Shown here: positions 1 to 10,580 of the stretch, piece after piece
Layout of the letters: every line of letters starts with the position of its first letter
How positions within the stretch are numbered: the stretch's first letter is position 1
Source of the DNA: CAWKDG01 sp963848355
GTDB lineage: Bacteria > Actinomycetota > Acidimicrobiia > Acidimicrobiales > UBA8190
Length of the DNA: 64,000 bases
Reading direction: 5' to 3'
Assembly: GCA_963848355.1 (NCBI GenBank)
Contig: CAWKDG010000001.1
Coordinates: 434,001 to 498,000 of the forward strand
Notes under the pieces: generated by a model
Seen by the model: the letters and a program-made list of their open reading frames with translations, nothing else
What the model was told of the DNA's origin: nothing
Databases searched by the model: none
Program-made: the position numbers and the translations under genes

Positions 1-135
1 GGCGATGGCCGTCGCCTCGGGAGCCCCGATGAAGATGGGGAGCGTCCGGCCCACGCCCTCCGTCTCGGTCAGGAGAAGGACAGGGGTGTTCGACTGGAGG
101 TCCACCCTCACCGCGCTAAGCCGGACTTCGACCAT
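1..135 (-). CDS. Bifunctional nuclease family protein (DUF151), N-terminal fragment
   Basis: The gene runs off the left edge, so only the first 45 residues are present. They read MVEVRLSAVRVDLQSNTPVL and then a segment ending in FIGAPEATAIA. This is the usual opening of the DUF151/BFN domain, including the LPI(F/W)IGxxEAxAI motif. In mycobacteria a DUF151 gene follows the MerR gene that follows garA, and the same order is seen here with hpt inserted. The family is linked to nuclease activity in some species, but the bacterial role is unsettled. The ATG at 133-135 is the only sensible start, 9 bases after the hpt stop. Confidence 0.8.
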   Translation of the reverse strand, partial: MVEVRLSAVRVDLQSNTPVLLLTETEGVGRTLPIFIGAPEATAIA

Positions 136-144
136 GCCTGCAAC

Positions 145-711
145 TTACCGCCCGTAGAGCTGGTGGACGTGCGCTTCGGGGTCCTCTTCCAACGCTTCTC
201 GATCGCCGGCGGCGACGAAGCGCAGGTTGCGGTACCGGCCGGCCACGTCGAGGCCGTATCCGAGAAGCAGCTCGTCCGGGGCCTCGAACCCGGCGAAGCG
301 GACGGGCACGGGCACGATCCGGCGGGCCCGGCGGTCGAACAACGTGCAGACCTCGACCGACGCCGGCCCCCGGCGCCGCAGCTCGCCCAGGACATAGGTG
401 GAGGTGAGGCCGGTGTCGACGATGTCCTCCACGAGGACCACGTGTCGGTCGTGGACGTCGTTGTCCAGGTCTTTCACGATCCGGACGCGCCCGGTCCCCT
501 CGGTGTAGGCCGAGATGCCCAGAAAGTCGACCTCGGTGGGGACGGTCACGTGGCGGACCAGATCGGCCAGGAAGAAGATGCTCCCCTTGAGGACGGCCAC
601 GAAGAGCACGCCCGCCGGGTAGGCGTCACTCACCTCGGCGCCCAGTCGGGCGGTGGCGGCGGCCAGCTCCTCGCGGTCGTGGAGGATCCGGGCGCCGGCC
701 CGCCCCGTCAC
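145..711 (-). CDS. hpt: Hypoxanthine phosphoribosyltransferase
   Basis: The enzyme salvages hypoxanthine or guanine with PRPP to give IMP or GMP in the cytosol. The 188-residue protein has the family length. The PRPP-binding loop VLVEDIVDTGLT lies near residues 92-103, and the N-terminal AVLKGSIFFLADL segment is typical of bacterial HPRTs. The GTG start overlaps the stop of the upstream MerR gene in a GTGA arrangement (708-711), implying translational coupling. Its place between the MerR regulator and the DUF151 gene differs from the mycobacterial order, in which those two genes are adjacent. The family assignment is secure; purine preference cannot be read from the sequence. Confidence 0.92.
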   Translation of the reverse strand: MTGRAGARILHDREELAAATARLGAEVSDAYPAGVLFVAVLKGSIFFLADLVRHVTVPTEVDFLGISAYTEGTGRVRIVKDLDNDVHDRHVVLVEDIVDTGLTSTYVLGELRRRGPASVEVCTLFDRRARRIVPVPVRFAGFEAPDELLLGYGLDVAGRYRNLRFVAAGDREALEEDPEAHVHQLYGR

Positions 712-1772
712 CCGCCCAATTGGTCGCGCAGGGCGTTGCGCAGGAGAACGACCCGCAGTGCCTGACCGAGACGGGACAATTCGGTCACGTTGTCCTGGGC
801 CCGTTGGCGAGCCTCGGGATTGCGCTGCTTGAGCAGGGGCAGGACGATCTGCTCGATGAAGCCCGCCTCGCGCTCGGCCGCATGTTTGTGCAACCGGAGG
901 TGGCGGGCCTCGACACCGAAACGGGCGAACCCGGCCGCCGTCCGGGCGATGGTCAGGGCGTCGTCGTCGTAGTAGGTGACGCCGCCCACGGCGCGCCCGG
1001 TGACCAGGCCGAACGATTCGAGCTGCTGGACGTCACCGACGGTCAGACCGGCCGCCGACGCCAGCTCTTCGATCGTCATGCTGGCCCCCGACATCGTCGA
1101 GGGCGGCGCCTCGACCACGGGGGGAGCGGGTGGCGTCGGCGCCGCGGCCTTGGCCGACGCCGCCTTGGAGGCACCGCGGCCCCCGGCCGGACGCGACGTG
1201 GCGCTGCGACGGGTGGCGGCGGCCACCGGCGGCGCCGCCTTCTCCGACCCCTCGTCGCCGGCGGAGGCGAAGGTGGCGGCCGTCATCTCGACCGTGCCGA
1301 CGGGGGCCGGGGCGGCCGCCTGGGTCTCGAAGCCGGGCAGGGACGATCCCGAGGCCGAACGCCTTCCCGCCGTGGTGGACAGCGGTGCGCCCTGCCCCAC
1401 CAGCACCGGTTCGGGACGGCGGCGATCGTCGGCCGTCGCGGCGCCGTCGAGGATGTCGTCGTCCCGCACGTCTGCGTCCATCGCGTCCGCCGGCACGGCG
1501 TCGAGATCGTCGAACCCGTCGCCCTCGGCCCCTTCGTCGAGACGGCCCTTGATCACCTTCAAGGGGAGGAAGTGCTCGCGTTGCTGGCGCAGCACCCAGC
1601 GCAGGCGCTCGACGTCCTGCTCGTAGAACTTCCGGTACCCCGACGGGGTGCGCTCGGGGTTCACCAGTCCCTGACTCTCGAGGAAGCGGATCTTCGAGAT
1701 GGTGACGTCAGGGAACTCCTGGCGCAGCAGGGTGAGGACGTCCCCGATGGACAGATACGTCCGGCCGCTCAC
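708..1772 (-). CDS. MerR-family regulator, FtsR/Rv1828-like
   Basis: The 354-residue protein begins with a MerR winged helix (residues about 6-75, with FLESQGLVNPERTPSGYRKF). A long Ala/Pro/Ser-rich linker follows. A second MerR-like helix-turn-helix lies near residues 230-300 (MTIEELASAAGLTVGDVQQL), with an Arg-rich C-terminus. No metal-binding cysteines typical of CueR or ZntR are seen. The neighbourhood (gcvH, garA, this gene, DUF151) matches M. tuberculosis Rv1826-Rv1829, where the MerR gene is Rv1828. The C. glutamicum relative FtsR controls ftsZ. A role in cell-division or central regulation is therefore inferred from orthology. The linker is unusually long and low in complexity. Confidence 0.82.
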   Translation of the reverse strand: MSGRTYLSIGDVLTLLRQEFPDVTISKIRFLESQGLVNPERTPSGYRKFYEQDVERLRWVLRQQREHFLPLKVIKGRLDEGAEGDGFDDLDAVPADAMDADVRDDDILDGAATADDRRRPEPVLVGQGAPLSTTAGRRSASGSSLPGFETQAAAPAPVGTVEMTAATFASAGDEGSEKAAPPVAAATRRSATSRPAGGRGASKAASAKAAAPTPPAPPVVEAPPSTMSGASMTIEELASAAGLTVGDVQQLESFGLVTGRAVGGVTYYDDDALTIARTAAGFARFGVEARHLRLHKHAAEREAGFIEQIVLPLLKQRNPEARQRAQDNVTELSRLGQALRVVLLRNALRDQLGG

Positions 1773-1794
1773 CGTCCGCTCCCATCCGGCCCCG

Positions 1795-2277
1795 TCACTC
1801 GTCCACCGCCGCCAGATAGACGAGTTTGAATTTCCCGATCTGGACCTCGTCCCCCGTGGCCAGGATGGCCTCTTCGATCCGCTCCCGATTCACGTAGGTC
1901 CCGTTCAGCGAGCCCACGTCACGGATGGAGTACACCCCGTCACGGCCGACGAACTCGGCGTGACGCCGGGACACGGTGATGTCGTCCAGGAAGATGTCGC
2001 TCTCGGGGTGCCGGCCGGCCCTCGTGACATCGGAGTCGAGAACGTAGCGGGTGCCGGCGTTCGGCCCCCGCTTCACGACCAGGAGCCCGGCCCCGCTGGG
2101 GCGGTCGGGCAGGGTCACGGCGAGCTCGTCGTCGCCGGCCTCGCCCTGGGCGTCGACCGGGTGGAGGGTGACGGTGGTGTCGGAGGTGGGCGGTCCGAGC
2201 ACGCCGCCGCACGACGAGCAGAAATTGGCGCTCGTCGGGTTGCGGTGCCCGCAGTTGTTGCAGAACACGCCATCCAC
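1795..2277 (-). CDS. garA: GarA-like FHA-domain protein with N-terminal zinc ribbon
   Basis: The 160-residue protein begins with a zinc ribbon, CNNCGHRNPTSANFCSSCG (residues 6-24). A short linker carrying DTTVTL follows, and then an FHA domain (about 67-140) with SDIFLDDITVSRRHAEF and GSLNGTYVNRE. The FHA part is very close to mycobacterial GarA, which inhibits 2-oxoglutarate metabolism until Ser/Thr kinases phosphorylate its N-terminal ETT motif. DTT here probably serves as that site (inference). gcvH lies upstream and the MerR gene downstream, as in mycobacteria. The GTG start has a GAGGA ribosome-binding site. The zinc ribbon is absent from mycobacterial GarA as I know it. Confidence 0.88.
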   Translation of the reverse strand: MDGVFCNNCGHRNPTSANFCSSCGGVLGPPTSDTTVTLHPVDAQGEAGDDELAVTLPDRPSGAGLLVVKRGPNAGTRYVLDSDVTRAGRHPESDIFLDDITVSRRHAEFVGRDGVYSIRDVGSLNGTYVNRERIEEAILATGDEVQIGKFKLVYLAAVDE

Positions 2278-2312
2278 GCTAGTTCCTCACCTGATCCCGT
2301 CTCGACGGGGCA

Positions 2313-2693
2313 CTACCCCGCGATCAGCTCCGAGTACCCGGCGGCGTCGAGAAGACCGGTGACGGCGTCCGGTTCCGTGGGGACGATCTCGCAGATCCAT
2401 CCATCTCCGTAGGGGTCGGCGTTCAGCTGCTCGGGTGCCGTCGTCAGGGCCTCGTTCACGGCCACGACCTCACCGGCGACGGGTGCGTAGATCTCCGAGA
2501 CCGACTTCGTCGACTCGACCTCACCGAGGACACCGCGCGCGTCCACGTGCGCGCCGAGTTCGGGGAGAGAGACGAAGACGACGTCTCCGAGGGCGTCCTG
2601 CGCGTAGTCGGTGATGCCGATCCGCACACGGCCGCCGTCCTGACGGACCCACTCGTGGTCGGAGCTGTAGTGCAAATCGTCGGGCACCTGCAT
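2313..2693 (-). CDS. gcvH: Glycine cleavage system H protein
   Basis: The lipoyl carrier shuttles the aminomethyl group between the P, T and L proteins of the glycine cleavage complex. The lipoylated lysine sits in VESTKSVSEIYAP. HEWVR near the start and the C-terminal GDGWICEI segment are family hallmarks. I chose the ATG at 2693 (MQVPDDLHYSSDHEW), which gives 126 residues. An in-frame start 10 codons upstream would add a tail the family does not have. No gcvT or gcvP lies in the window. The linkage to garA is conserved in actinobacteria. Confidence 0.92.
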   Translation of the reverse strand: MQVPDDLHYSSDHEWVRQDGGRVRIGITDYAQDALGDVVFVSLPELGAHVDARGVLGEVESTKSVSEIYAPVAGEVVAVNEALTTAPEQLNADPYGDGWICEIVPTEPDAVTGLLDAAGYSELIAG

Positions 2694-2735
2694 GGCGGGG
2701 ACCCTACCGGAAACGTCCGTCAACCGCCCGGGGCC

Positions 2736-5223
2736 TCAACGCAACATCTGGCGGATCCGCACGGCGTGGTCCGAGGCCCGGGCCCGGGCCTTGGCGTCGG
2801 TCGCCGCCTCGGCCCAGACGTGGGTCAACGGCTCCTCGGGGTCGGGGACGATGAGGACCCAGCCGTCGGCCTCGGGGATCTTGACCCCGTCGACCAGCAT
2901 CACCGGACGTCCCTTCGTCCGCTCGACGGCGATGCGCATGACCGTCCCCTTCTGCTCCCACGGGGTGACGACCTCCTCGTGGGCGATGTGGACGGTGGGC
3001 AGTCGTCCCGTGAGCTTCGCCATCGACTCACCCGTCATGGCCAGCATCCCGAGGAGGTGGACGAGGGTGGCCACGGCGTCGAAGGCGGGGAGGAAGCGGG
3101 GAAGATGAACCCCCCCATCTGACTGGCGGCGAACGTCACCCCGCCGGCGCTCGAGAGCTCCATGAGATGGGTCGCCGACAGCTTCGTCCACACGATCTCG
3201 GCGCCGGCGGCGGCGCAGATCTGCTCGGCCGCCACCGGGACGGAGACGGGCAGCGCCACCTTGGCCCCGGGCGTGGTGGAGACGACCAGGTCGAGCAGCA
3301 GGAGCAGGGCCTCGTCGTCGGTGAGGACCCGGCCCTCCCCGTCGACCAGGGTGATGTGCTCCCCACCGGGATCGATCACCGCCCCCACGTGGGCCCCCGA
3401 CGCCCGGACGAGGTCGGAGACCCGGGAGGCCGAGGCGGCGCGGTCGTTGGAGACGACCGCCGCCGTCGCCGCATAGGGGTTGACGACGAGGACCTCGGCG
3501 CCCAACTTGGCCAGGACGTTGGGCATCACGAAGCTGGAGGTGCCGTAGGAGTAGTCGAGGACGAGTTTGAATTCGGCGGCGGCGATGGCGTCGACGTCGA
3601 CGGCCGTCATCATGGCCGCCGTGTAGAGCTCGAGGGCCCGCGGCGGGAATTCGATGTCGCCGATCTCCGAGGCCAGAGCCCGACGGAATTCCTCGCGATG
3701 GTAGAGACGCTCGATCTTGCGCTGGGTGGCCTCGGCCACATCGATCCCGTCCTCGTCGAAGAAGCGGATCATCACCGACTGGGCGTCGTCCTCGAAGAGG
3801 CGGACGGTGATCCCACCGAGGCTCGACCCCGAGCGCACGTGGGACCGCGTGACGGGGACGGTGGCCACCTCGAGGTCGTCGACGTTGACGCCGGCGGCGT
3901 TGCAGCCGACGATGACGGCGCGCTTGAGCACCGCGGCGCGGCGCGACTGGTGTCGCGCGAGGTGGTGACGGTGGAGCCTCTCTCCAGGTTGCTGGCCCAG
4001 GCCATCGACAGACGCATGGCCAGCTCGGGGCTGATGTCGACGTTGGCCAGCCCGGTGACGCCCGACCGCCCGAAGAGGCTCCGCGGACCGCGCGATTCCC
4101 ACACGATCGACGTGTTGACGATGGCGCCGGCCTCCACCGTCTTGAAGGGGTAGACCTTGACCCCGGACTTGAGGACGGCCTGGGCGCCGACGAAGGTCTC
4201 GTCGCCGAGGACCACACCCTCTTCGCAGCGCACGCCCTGGCGCAGGTCGCACGAGCGCCCGAGGACGCATCCGTCGAGGCGCACCCCGGCCCCGAGGAAG
4301 CCGTTGTCGTGGACCACGGTGCGCTCGAGGGACGTGTTGTCCCCGATGCGGACGTTGGCCCCGAGGACGCAGTACGAGCCGATGACGGTGTCGGCCCCGA
4401 TGTGGCAGTTGTCGCCGATGATGGCCGGACCGCGGACCTCGGCCGTCGGATCGACGGCGGCGCCTTTGCCCAACCAGACCCCGGGCCGCAGGGGGAAGCC
4501 GCTCACCTGCACATCGACCTTCTCGTCGAGAATGTCCTGGTGGGCGCGCACGTAGGCCTCGAGGGTGCCGACGTCCTCCCAGTAGCCGGCCGTCACGGCG
4601 CCGTAGAGGGGCTTGCCGGCGTCGAGGACGCCGGGGAACACCTCCTCGGAGAAGTCCACCGGGCGCCCGGCGGGGATGAAGTCGAGGATCTCCGGTTCGA
4701 GGACGTAGATCCCGGTGTTGATGGTGTCGCTGAAGACCTGGCCCCAGGTGGGCTTCTCCAGGAAACGCTCGATCGAGCCGTCCTCGCGGGTGATGACGAT
4801 GCCGAACTCGAGCGGGTCCTCGACCGCCTTCAGAGCGATGGTGGCCAGCGCCCCCTTGGTCACGTGGAAGTCGACGACGGCCGTCAGGTCGATGTCGGTG
4901 AGGACGTCGCCGGAGATCACGACGAAGCGCTCGTCGAGCTCGTCGCGGGCGTTGAGCACCGAACCGGCCGTCCCCAGGGGAGTCTCCTCGGTGGCGTAGA
5001 CCATCCGGACCCCGAACTCCGACCCGTCGCCGAAGTAGCTCCGGATGGCGTTGGCCATGAAGGCCACCGTGACGACGATGTCCTCGAAGCCGTGCTGGCG
5101 CAGCAGGCCGACGACGTGCTCCATCATGGGCCGGTTGGCCATGGGCAACATCGGCTTGGGTTGATTCGAGGTCAGCGGGCGCAGACGGGTACCTTCGCCA
5201 CCCGCCATGATCAGCGCTTTCAC
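2736..5223 (-). CDS. Fused sugar-phosphate nucleotidyltransferase and phosphomannomutase-like protein (two frameshifts)
   Basis: The N-terminal domain (about residues 1-230) is a nucleotidyltransferase beginning VKALIMAGGEGTRLRPLTSN, with the GGxGxRLxPLT loop. A left-handed beta-helix of hexapeptide repeats follows (about 250-380), and then a phosphohexomutase-like half. The fusion resembles mannose-1-phosphate guanylyltransferase/phosphomannomutase-type proteins of actinobacteria and cyanobacteria. The usual active-site serine loop of mutases is not evident in the C-terminal half, so the mutase part may be non-catalytic. Reading continues only if single-base frameshifts near 3930 and 3098 are corrected. 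The first joins STVTTSRDTSRAA to LKRAVIVGCNAAG. The second joins QMGGFIFP to RFLPAFDAVATL. The GTG at 5221-5223 starts exactly at the conserved motif. Confidence 0.78.
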
Positions 5224-5242
5224 GGGAGCATCACGGCCGACC

Positions 5243-5941
5243 CTACCTCGCAGGCGGGCCCGTGACACCGGGATCGCCGGCCCTCGGCGTGCCGGCGTCA
5301 CGGCGTCGTCCGTCGCGTCCGCGGGCCAGGGCGCGCCGGGCCACGGGCACGTAGGAGGCGGCGGCCACCCAGGCCAGGACCAGAGCGGGGACGGCGCACA
5401 GCCAGGCCACGACGGTCAGCACCGACTGCCACTCGGCCGGCCCGTGGGCCAGGAGGAAGATCGGATAGGCGACCATCAGCCCGAAGGTCCCGGCCTTGCC
5501 CACCCAGAGGACGTCGATGCGCTCGGCTCCGAGGGCGGCGAGGAGGAGCACGGCCCCCGAGACGACGACCTCCCTGATCACGGTGGCCAGCCCGAACCAC
5601 AGGGGCACCGCCCCGTGGACGATCACGGCGATCACGGCCGTCCCCACCAGGATCCGGTCGGCCACCGGGTCGAGGACCTTCCCCAGGTTCGACACCTGGT
5701 GCCAACGCCGGGCCACGAAGCCGTCGACCCAGTCGGTGGCCCCGAGCACGGCCAGGAGGATCGCCGCGTCGGTCTGGCGGTGGGCGCCGAAGAGCAGCCA
5801 CAGGAACAGCGGGACGCAGGCCAGGCGGACAGCGGTGATGAGGTTGGGAGCGGTCAGGACCCGACCGAGGGCGACGGCATCGGTCTCGGCATCGGTCTCG
5901 GCGCCGGTCGGGGCCCCGTCCGACGCCGCGTCCTGGGCCAT
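5243..5941 (-). CDS. pgsA: CDP-alcohol phosphatidyltransferase, PgsA-type
   Basis: This integral membrane enzyme transfers a phosphatidyl group from CDP-diacylglycerol to an alcohol; glycerol-3-phosphate is the most likely acceptor. The signature D-x2-D-G-x2-A-R-x8-G-x3-D-x3-D is complete: DWVDGFVARR is followed by GKVLDPVADR. About five hydrophobic segments follow in 232 residues, and the C-terminal tail is Arg/Gly-rich. ATG at 5941 is preferred over the GTG one codon earlier. The gene lies 19 bases upstream of the nucleotidyltransferase gene and probably shares its transcript. The acceptor alcohol cannot be settled from the sequence alone. Confidence 0.82.
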   Translation of the reverse strand: MAQDAASDGAPTGAETDAETDAVALGRVLTAPNLITAVRLACVPLFLWLLFGAHRQTDAAILLAVLGATDWVDGFVARRWHQVSNLGKVLDPVADRILVGTAVIAVIVHGAVPLWFGLATVIREVVVSGAVLLLAALGAERIDVLWVGKAGTFGLMVAYPIFLLAHGPAEWQSVLTVVAWLCAVPALVLAWVAAASYVPVARRALARGRDGRRRDAGTPRAGDPGVTGPPAR

Positions 5942-6058
5942 CACGCCCCCATCCTACGGGGCGGCCGCTGTCTCCCCCCGGACCGGACCGCCTCCCCCGG
6001 ACCGGACGGGGCCGGGGCCGTTTCGGAGCGATCGCAGCGGGTGTGGTACGCAGGAGCG

Positions 6059-7261
6059 GTGCCCCTCTTCGAACCGTTCGCCGGACTCCGCTACGACCCC
6101 GCCATCCCCCTCGACCGGGTCATCGCCCCGCCCTACGACGTCGTCGACGCCGCCGAGCGGGCCGTCCTGGCCGGGCGGCACCTGGCCAACGCCATCCACG
6201 TCGAGCTCCCCGTCGACGATCCCCGGACGGGCCTCGACCGGTACCAGTCGGCCGCCGCCCTCCTGACCCGGTGGCGGGCCGAGGGGATCCTCCAGCTCGA
6301 CGGGGCACCGGCCTTCTACGCCTACCGGATGACGGTGCCGGGCGGGAGGACCACCACCGGCGTCATCGGGGCGCTCGGGTGCGACCCCGCCGGAGGCGAC
6401 GTGCTCCCCCACGAGCAGACGATGCCGAAGGACACGACCGACCGCCTCGACCTGCTGCGCGCCTGTCGGGCCAACCTCTCCCCCATCTGGGGTCTCTCGC
6501 TCACCCCGGGGTTGTCGAAGAGCTACGAGCCCGACGGTCCGCCCACGGCCGCGGCCACCGACGACGACGGGGTCGGCCACGCCCTGTGGGTCCTCGACGA
6601 CCCGGCGGTCGTCGAGGCCGTGACCGCCGGTGTCGGCGCCTCCCCCCTCGTGATCGCCGACGGCCACCACCGCTACCAGACGGCCCTCACCTACCAGGCC
6701 GAGCGACGGGCCGCCGACGGCACCGACGACGCCGGGGTCCGCCGGGGCTACGACTCGATCATGGCCTTCGTGGTCGAGCTGAGCGAGGACCAGCTGGCCG
6801 TCGGCCCCATCCACCGGACGCTCTCGGGCCTCCCCCCCGACCTCGATCTGGCGGCGACGTTCGGGGAGTGGTTCGACACCGTCCACGTGGGCCCGGCCGA
6901 CACCACCCTGATCGAAGCGGTGGCCGACTCGCAGGCCCTCGCCCTCGTCACCGCCGACGACGTCTGGTTGCTGACGCCACGCGAGGAGACGTACAGCGCG
7001 GCGGGCTCCGACCTCGACTCCAGCCTCATCGCCCTCGTCGTCGACGCCATCCCCGGGGTCACGACCACGTACCACCACGACTGGCACTCGGCCATCGCCT
7101 CGGTGGCGTCGGGAGAGTCCGGCGCGGCCGTGCTCATCCGCCCGGTGACGGTGGCCCAGATCGGCGAATGGGCCCACGCCCACCGGCGGATGCCGCCGAA
7201 GAGCACCTACTTCCACCCGAAGCCGCGCACGGGAATGGTCTTCCGCCCCGTCGACGACTGA
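6059..7261 (+). CDS. DUF1015 family protein
   Basis: The 400-residue protein begins PLFEPFAGLRYDPA and carries the family motifs APPYDV near residue 23 and the histidine-rich VIADGHHRYQTAL near residue 200. Its C-terminus ends with KSTYFHPKPRTGMVFRP, also typical. The family is widespread and uncharacterised; the DGHHR motif suggests a phosphatase-like or metal site, but that is speculation. The GTG at 6059 has an AGGAG site 3-7 bases upstream (6052-6056), whereas a longer in-frame reading to the left crosses the divergent pgsA gene and is not coding. The gene stands alone between two minus-strand operons. Confidence 0.85.
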   Translation: MPLFEPFAGLRYDPAIPLDRVIAPPYDVVDAAERAVLAGRHLANAIHVELPVDDPRTGLDRYQSAAALLTRWRAEGILQLDGAPAFYAYRMTVPGGRTTTGVIGALGCDPAGGDVLPHEQTMPKDTTDRLDLLRACRANLSPIWGLSLTPGLSKSYEPDGPPTAAATDDDGVGHALWVLDDPAVVEAVTAGVGASPLVIADGHHRYQTALTYQAERRAADGTDDAGVRRGYDSIMAFVVELSEDQLAVGPIHRTLSGLPPDLDLAATFGEWFDTVHVGPADTTLIEAVADSQALALVTADDVWLLTPREETYSAAGSDLDSSLIALVVDAIPGVTTTYHHDWHSAIASVASGESGAAVLIRPVTVAQIGEWAHAHRRMPPKSTYFHPKPRTGMVFRPVDD

Positions 7262-7442
7262 ACCCGAGGAACAGGGGCGGTGCGGCGACCCCCCAGCCGC
7301 AGCGGGCCGGCCGCGGTCTTTGCGCCGCACACGCCCCGTTCCTATACCCCCCGATGGGCATCGGACGGCCGGTCGTCCGGCTCGGGTCCGTCTGCCCACA
7401 GCACCTATCGGCGCGCCGGTGCCCGCCATTGAGCGGGGGCAC

Positions 7443-7490
7443 GGAGAGTGGTCGGACGGGAGAGTGGCCGGAAGGGAGAGTGGCGGACCG
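7443..7490. repeat. Three tandem copies of a 16-bp repeat
   Basis: Three head-to-tail 16-bp units (7443-7458, 7459-7474, 7475-7490) each begin GGAGAGTGG. The first reads GGAGAGTGGTCGGACG; the later units differ at three to seven positions. The array abuts the korB stop codon at 7491. No T-rich hairpin is visible, so this is not an obvious terminator. The function is unknown. Confidence 0.8.
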
Positions 7491-8509
7491 TCAGGCTTCG
7501 ACGGTCCAGGTCCCGCCGGAGGCGAGAAGGGACGTGAGGTCGCCGGGACCCTTGCGGTCGGCGGCCTCGAGCAGTTGCCGGTCCATGGCGGCGCCGTACT
7601 CGGTGCGCTCCACGGCGCGGAAGACGCCGATGGGCGTGGGCTCATAGGGACCGCGCGCCAGGCGGCTCAGCTGGAAGGCCAGTCCCGGGTCGTCACGCTT
7701 CTCGTCGTGCACGAGGAGGGCGTCCTCCCCGACGTCGGCCACTTCGACCACGCTCACCTGCCCGTCGCGCCCGAGGACGACGCCGTGCTGGAGATCGGCC
7801 CCGAAGCGGATGGGCTGGCCGTGGACGAGGGGGACGAGCTGATCGGGACGGGCGTCCTTGGCCGTGATCTTCTCGAAGGCGCCGTCGTTGAAGACATTGC
7901 AGTTCTGGTAGATCTCGACGAAGGCGGCGCCGCGGTGGTCGTGGGCCCGGCGGAACGTCTCCTGCATGTGCTTGCGGTCCATGTCGTGGGTGCGGGCCAC
8001 GAAGGTGGCCTCGGCCCCGAGGGCCAGCGAGATCGGGTTGAAGGGGGTCTCGAGCGAGCCGAACGGCGTCGACTTCGTCACCTTCCCCTGTTCCGAGGTC
8101 GGTGAGTACTGGCCCTTCGTCAGGCCGTAGATCTGGTTGTTGAAGAGAAGGATGGTGATGTTCACGTTGCGGCGCAGCGCGTGGATGAGGTGGTTGCCCC
8201 CGATCGAGAGGGCGTCGCCGTCACCGGTGACCACCCAGACGTCGAGATCGGGACGGGTCACGGCCAGTCCGGTGGCCACCGCCGGGGCCCGGCCGTGGAT
8301 GGAGTGCAGACCGTAGGTGTTCATGTAGTACGGGAAACGCGCGGCGCAGCCGATCCCCGAGAGGAAGACGGTGTTCTCGCGGCTGACGCCGAGCTCGGGC
8401 ATGAGCAGGCGGACGGCGGTGAGGATGGAGTAGTCCCCGCAGCCCGGGCACCACCGGACCTCCTGGTCCGAGGTCCAGTCCTTGGCCGTCGTCACCGTCC
8501 CCGTGTCGG

Positions 8510-8513
<4 letters not shown>
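7491..8513 (-). CDS. korB: 2-oxoacid:ferredoxin oxidoreductase, beta subunit
   Basis: The thiamine-diphosphate-binding subunit of a 2-oxoglutarate (or related 2-oxoacid) ferredoxin oxidoreductase. CPGCGDYSIL lies near residue 22, the TPP/Mg motif GDGDALSIGGNH near residue 92, and NNQIYGLTKGQYSPTS nearby. The 340-residue length fits the two-subunit aerobic type of actinobacteria (M. tuberculosis Rv2454c). GTG at 8513 overlaps the korA stop as GTGA, so the two are translationally coupled. Substrate is inferred: the IYGLTKGQxSPT loop is shared by 2-oxoglutarate enzymes, but pyruvate or branched-chain acids cannot be excluded. Confidence 0.92.
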
Positions 8514-10420
<1,907 letters not shown>

Positions 10421-10580
10421 ACGTCCTCCGTCTCTCGGCTCCCCCGGTCGACCCCGAGGGGTGGGTCGAGCCACGAATTGCGAGCCACGCGTCCAGTGGA
10501 TGCGGCTCTCCACCGAGCATAGTGCCGTCCGCTCCGGCCACTGGCGGAGCCTCGCCCCCGCCGGGATCGTCGGTGAGGGG

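Noticed and set aside
3098..3930. Programmed ribosomal frameshifting in the nucleotidyltransferase/phosphomannomutase gene
   Set aside because: No slippery heptamer with a downstream structure is evident, and the same kind of shift occurs in many unrelated genes, favouring assembly error.
5207..6058. Long open frame extending the DUF1015 gene upstream
   Set aside because: It runs antisense through pgsA, has no family similarity, and the GTG at 6059 has a proper AGGAG site. High GC makes such frames open by chance.
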